From assembly GCF_001975785.1 (NCBI RefSeq), contig NZ_MSFI01000026.1, positions 1-64,000 of the forward strand: 64,000 nucleotides of DNA, read 5' to 3'. This document shows positions 61,370-64,000 of this stretch, one piece after another (the stretch's first letter is position 1; every line of letters starts with the position of its first letter). A model generated the notes under the pieces. That model had not been told where the DNA came from and searched no databases. It saw only the letters and a program-made list of their open reading frames with translations. Made by a program: the position numbers and the translations under genes. This DNA comes from Domibacillus epiphyticus. GTDB taxonomy: Bacteria > Bacillota > Bacilli > Bacillales > Domibacillaceae.

Positions 61370-62532
61370 GCAGCCTGTCTCTGCCCCGCCTGCTTTTGCG
61401 CCCGCCAGTATAAGGCAAGTCCTGAAATAATATAAATGGAGCAGCCTATGTACAATGTACCGAGCTCCATAACTCCAGCCAGTGCGCCGGCTAAAAAAGA
61501 ACCAATGCCGATACCAAGGTCAAAGATTGAAAGAAATGTAGCTGTCGCCGCCGGACGGCGTTTCGGTATACAACGCTGGACCGCAATCGTTTGAAAGCTT
61601 GGGAACAATGTGCCCCAGCCAATCCCAATACAAGCTGCTGCTATAAAAAAGACAATCGTACTGTTTGATAAGCCGAGCGTTAACATGCCGATTGCAAAAA
61701 GGACAATAGCCGGGAAAATAATGGAGTTCGCTCCATATTGATCGAACCATCTGCCAGTAAAGGGGCGCGTCAGCAGCAGTACGGCGGCGTATACAGCAAA
61801 AAAGTAGCCTGACTCATCACTCAATCCCCGCTGTGCAGCGAAAACTGCCATAAACGATAAAATAGATGAATAGGCAACGGCAAAAAAAGCTCCTGTTATC
61901 GCAATAGGAATGGCTGATTTTTCAAAGACGGCTTGCTTCTTTTCCACATTAGATTCTATTTTTGGTTCCTCCGGCAATCCTGTCAGCCAGCCGAGCAACA
62001 GCGCTGCGAATGAAAAAATCGCCCCGATCCAGAACATCACTGCAAGACCATAATCTCCAAAGATTGTCAGTCCCAGAAAAGGGCCCGCCACCATCGCCAG
62101 GTTGGCCGACATAATGAAGTAGCCCATCCCTTCTCCTTTTCGCGCATCTGGTACAAGATCAGCCACAATAGAACCAGTCACCGTCGTGGCCATACCGAAC
62201 CCAATCCCATGTAAAAAACGAAGAACCAGCAATGCAATGACCGAATCAAACCAGCCATATAAAAATGATGCTGCAAAAAAAATAACGAGCGATGCGATTA
62301 AAATAGACCGTTTACCGAACTTCATCATCCATGAACTAACAAACGGCCGGATGACAATGGCCGCTCCAAGAAAAAGAGTCGTAAACAGGCCTGCTATTGA
62401 ACCGGGGGCATGAAAGTGATTTAGTGCGGCTGTCGGAAGCGTTACAAGCAAGTAATAATACGTCACAAAGAGAAAAAAATTAGCCGTACACACCATGAGA
62501 AAAGGCCTTGTCCATAATCGTTCTACTTTCAT
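61366..62532 (-). CDS. MFS transporter
   Basis: The 388-residue carrier has 12 hydrophobic helices, SIAGLFTTLFLGAAIVIRPFVSSWMMKFGKRSIL (motif A-like loop), FLHGIGFGMATTVTGSIVADLVP and a second-half RPFTGRWFDQYG. It resembles DHA1-type exporters of the YwoG/YfmO kind. The start is ATG 62532, 9 bases after AGGGAG. A longer frame to 62655 would cross the shared promoter region and is rejected. It is divergent from the CoA-ligase gene, so it may move the same aromatic acid. Confidence 0.82.
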   Translation of the reverse strand: MKVERLWTRPFLMVCTANFFLFVTYYYLLVTLPTAALNHFHAPGSIAGLFTTLFLGAAIVIRPFVSSWMMKFGKRSILIASLVIFFAASFLYGWFDSVIALLVLRFLHGIGFGMATTVTGSIVADLVPDARKGEGMGYFIMSANLAMVAGPFLGLTIFGDYGLAVMFWIGAIFSFAALLLGWLTGLPEEPKIESNVEKKQAVFEKSAIPIAITGAFFAVAYSSILSFMAVFAAQRGLSDESGYFFAVYAAVLLLTRPFTGRWFDQYGANSIIFPAIVLFAIGMLTLGLSNSTIVFFIAAACIGIGWGTLFPSFQTIAVQRCIPKRRPAATATFLSIFDLGIGIGSFLAGALAGVMELGTLYIGCSIYIISGLALYWRAQKQAGQRQAA

Positions 62533-62594
62533 TTCACTGATCTCCCTTATAAAAAAATATATAAAAGTTCCATATAGAGGAACTTGCTTATTCT

Positions 62595-62609
62595 TTAAAA
62601 CGCTTACAA
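62595..62609. promoter_or_regulatory. cre-like site in the MFS/CoA-ligase divergent region
   Basis: TTAAAACGCTTACAA; on the minus strand it reads TTGTAAGCGTTTTAA, one base off the cre consensus and the same variant as at 53663. It sits between the divergent MFS and CoA-ligase genes. Confidence 0.45.
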
Positions 62610-62654
62610 AAAATATCATATTGGGTAACAAAGCAGGAAGGGAGATTCTTTTCA

Positions 62655-63938
62655 ATGACTACACTTTATAAAGTACATGAACTAGACACCCCGCTTCAAG
62701 ATTACCAGATGCAAAAATTAAATCAAATGCTCGTTTTTGTAACGCAGTATAACGAATTTTACAAAGAAAAATTATCCGGATTTTCACTGCCTGTCCGGAC
62801 ACAGGCTGATTTAGCCAGACTGCCTTTAACGACGAAGCAGGAGCTTGTCCATGATCAAAAAATGCACCCACCCCTAGGAAAAAACCATTCATATCCTGTT
62901 AAAAATTACATTCGCTACCACCAAACATCAGGTACATCAGGGCGTCCATTAAAAATTTTAGATACATATGAATCCTGGTCGTGGTGGGAAAAATGCTGGA
63001 AAGAAGTATACCGTTCAAGCGGTGTAACAAGCAGTGACCACGTGTTTCTCGCCTTTTCATTCGGGCCGTTTATCGGATTCTGGGGCGCTTTTGAAGCGGC
63101 GAAACAAATCGGTGCACTCGTCATTACAGCCGGCAGCCAGACATCAAAAGAACGGTTGACAAGCATGATTGAAAACGACGCCACTGTTCTTTTAGGCACT
63201 CCTAGCTATGTACTTCATTTAATTGAAACCGCTGCTGAAATGGGCGTTGATTTAAAGGATACGGCCGTTTCTAAAATTATTACGGCAGGTGAACCCGGCG
63301 CTTCTGTTCCGTCCATTCGCAGGCAAATTGAAACCGCATGGGGCGCCACTCTTTATGATCACGTCGGCATGACGGAAATGGGCGCTTATGGCTATTCATG
63401 CAGTGCGCAAAATGGCATACACGTAAATGAGAGCGAATTCATTGCTGAAATTATTAACCCGGAAACACTTGAACCTGCTGCTCCAGGTGAAAAAGGCGAA
63501 CTCGTTTTAACAAACCTTGGCCGCTATGGATACCCTCTTATTCGCTACAGGACTGGAGATGTTGTGTTAAACGTAACAGAGTCTTGCGAGTGTGGCAATC
63601 CATTTACATTTTTGCCAGGAGGCATCATTGGCCGTGCCGATGACATGGTTGTCATCCGCGGAATCAATATTTATCCATCATCAATCGAATCCATTGTCCG
63701 TGAATATGATGAAATAAAAGAATTCCGTATCGTGTACTTTACAATAGAAGATATGGACCAAATTAAAGTACAGATTGAGTCCTCCGATGAAAATGTATCT
63801 AAGAAACTAGCTGTCTGTCTGCGTGAACGTGTCGGTCTCCGTATTGATACCGAGATCGTACCGGAAAACCATCTGCCCCGTTTTTCAATGAAAGCGAAAA
63901 GAGTATTGGATGAGCGGACTGAAAAAGTCATACAATAA
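62655..63938 (+). CDS. Phenylacetate-CoA ligase-like aryl-CoA ligase
   Basis: This 427-residue AMP-forming ligase of the PaaK group has the phosphate loop YHQTSGTSGRPLKI (about 92-105), FSFGPFIGFWGAFEAA, KIITAGEPGASVPSIRR, YDHVGMTEMGAYGYSC (about 235-250), YRTGDVVLNV and GRADDMVVIRGINIYPSSIE, plus the C-terminal domain. It links an aromatic acid to CoA using ATP. The substrate is unknown; in this region a hydroxybenzoate, salicylate or phenylacetate is possible. No Paa oxygenase genes are present here. Confidence 0.87.
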   Translation: MTTLYKVHELDTPLQDYQMQKLNQMLVFVTQYNEFYKEKLSGFSLPVRTQADLARLPLTTKQELVHDQKMHPPLGKNHSYPVKNYIRYHQTSGTSGRPLKILDTYESWSWWEKCWKEVYRSSGVTSSDHVFLAFSFGPFIGFWGAFEAAKQIGALVITAGSQTSKERLTSMIENDATVLLGTPSYVLHLIETAAEMGVDLKDTAVSKIITAGEPGASVPSIRRQIETAWGATLYDHVGMTEMGAYGYSCSAQNGIHVNESEFIAEIINPETLEPAAPGEKGELVLTNLGRYGYPLIRYRTGDVVLNVTESCECGNPFTFLPGGIIGRADDMVVIRGINIYPSSIESIVREYDEIKEFRIVYFTIEDMDQIKVQIESSDENVSKKLAVCLRERVGLRIDTEIVPENHLPRFSMKAKRVLDERTEKVIQ

Positions 63939-63951
63939 TGCAAGGATGAAA

Positions 63952-63982
63952 GGGGATGTTCTACAGAGGAACATCCTTTTTT
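63952..63982 (+). terminator. Terminator of the CoA-ligase gene
   Basis: GGATGTTC, a short loop, GAACATCC and TTTTTT, fourteen bases after the stop. The last 18 bases of the window hold nothing further. Confidence 0.9.
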
Positions 63983-64000
63983 ATGATAAAAAAGCCTCAA

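Noticed and set aside
62533-62655. 41-residue N-terminal extension of the MFS carrier at 61366
   Set aside because: It crosses the divergent promoter region with the CoA-ligase gene; ATG 62532 has a good AGGGAG site.
1-64000. CRISPR arrays, insertion sequences, prophage, tRNA or rRNA genes
   Set aside because: No regularly spaced direct repeats, transposase or integrase motifs, cloverleaf-like sequences or rRNA-like blocks were noticed on either strand.

Overview
The window is chromosomal DNA of an aerobic, spore-former-type member of the Bacillaceae (Bacillota). The signs are strong AGGAGG-type ribosome binding sites, frequent TTG/GTG starts, T-tailed hairpin terminators, a Bacillus-type tenI-thiO-thiSGF operon behind a TPP riboswitch, a YvbH-like protein, a Bacillus-type three-subunit succinate dehydrogenase, cre-like catabolite sites, and thiol chemistry that would have to rely on bacillithiol. 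No rRNA, tRNA, CRISPR array, insertion sequence or phage gene was seen.

Region 1 (1-16.3 kb) is ordinary chromosome. It holds a five-gene envelope-stress operon (DUF4178, PspA, DUF4247 lipoprotein, DUF350, membrane-anchored aminopropyltransferase), a lipid kinase, a MerR-like regulator, a HAD phosphatase, a YvbH-like protein, an orphan PotA ATPase, a YceI protein behind a MarR-type palindrome, a YitT protein, Mn-dependent pyrophosphatase, a UMF1-type transporter, a cysteine-free uracil-DNA glycosylase, and an SDR/lactonase pair.

Region 2 (16.4-38.2 kb) is an accessory catabolic island. It has six promoter regions, five containing one copy and one (the divergent dctQ/DUF1185 region) containing two copies of a 13-bp site, GGAT-N5-ATCC or a near variant. 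A GntR/FCD regulator is encoded inside the island. The transcription units are: an HMG-CoA-lyase-like protein, enoyl-CoA hydratase and acyl-CoA dehydrogenase; MmgE/PrpD plus a DASS carrier; TRAP dctQM; DUF1185, a 3-hydroxyisobutyrate-dehydrogenase-like enzyme and TRAP dctP; and a long operon of a CitE-like lyase, SdhCAB, a thioesterase, class I fumarase alpha and beta, a CaiB CoA-transferase and a second MmgE/PrpD. The sixth region serves gntR and an MFS carrier. The gene set fits uptake of a branched di- or tricarboxylate, CoA activation from succinyl-CoA, retro-Claisen cleavage, and disposal of the released succinate through a dedicated SDH/fumarase pair. The substrate is not known.

Region 3 (38.2-44 kb) has a small FbpA-like gene, two overlapping IclR regulators and the riboswitch-controlled thiazole operon.

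Region 4 (44-64 kb) is an aromatic-acid region. It holds a DHA2 exporter, a decayed duplicate of a hydroxybenzoate monooxygenase, an AAHS aromatic-acid carrier, the intact monooxygenase with a divergent IclR gene, another IclR gene divergent from a MatC-like carrier, a 4,5-dihydroxyphthalate-decarboxylase-like protein, a second complete TRAP transporter, a K+ channel, gentisate dioxygenase, DinB-type maleylpyruvate isomerase, fumarylpyruvate hydrolase, a third IclR gene, an MFS carrier and a phenylacetate-CoA-ligase-like enzyme. Together these give 3-hydroxybenzoate to gentisate to maleylpyruvate to fumarylpyruvate to fumarate plus pyruvate, apparently under IclR and catabolite control.
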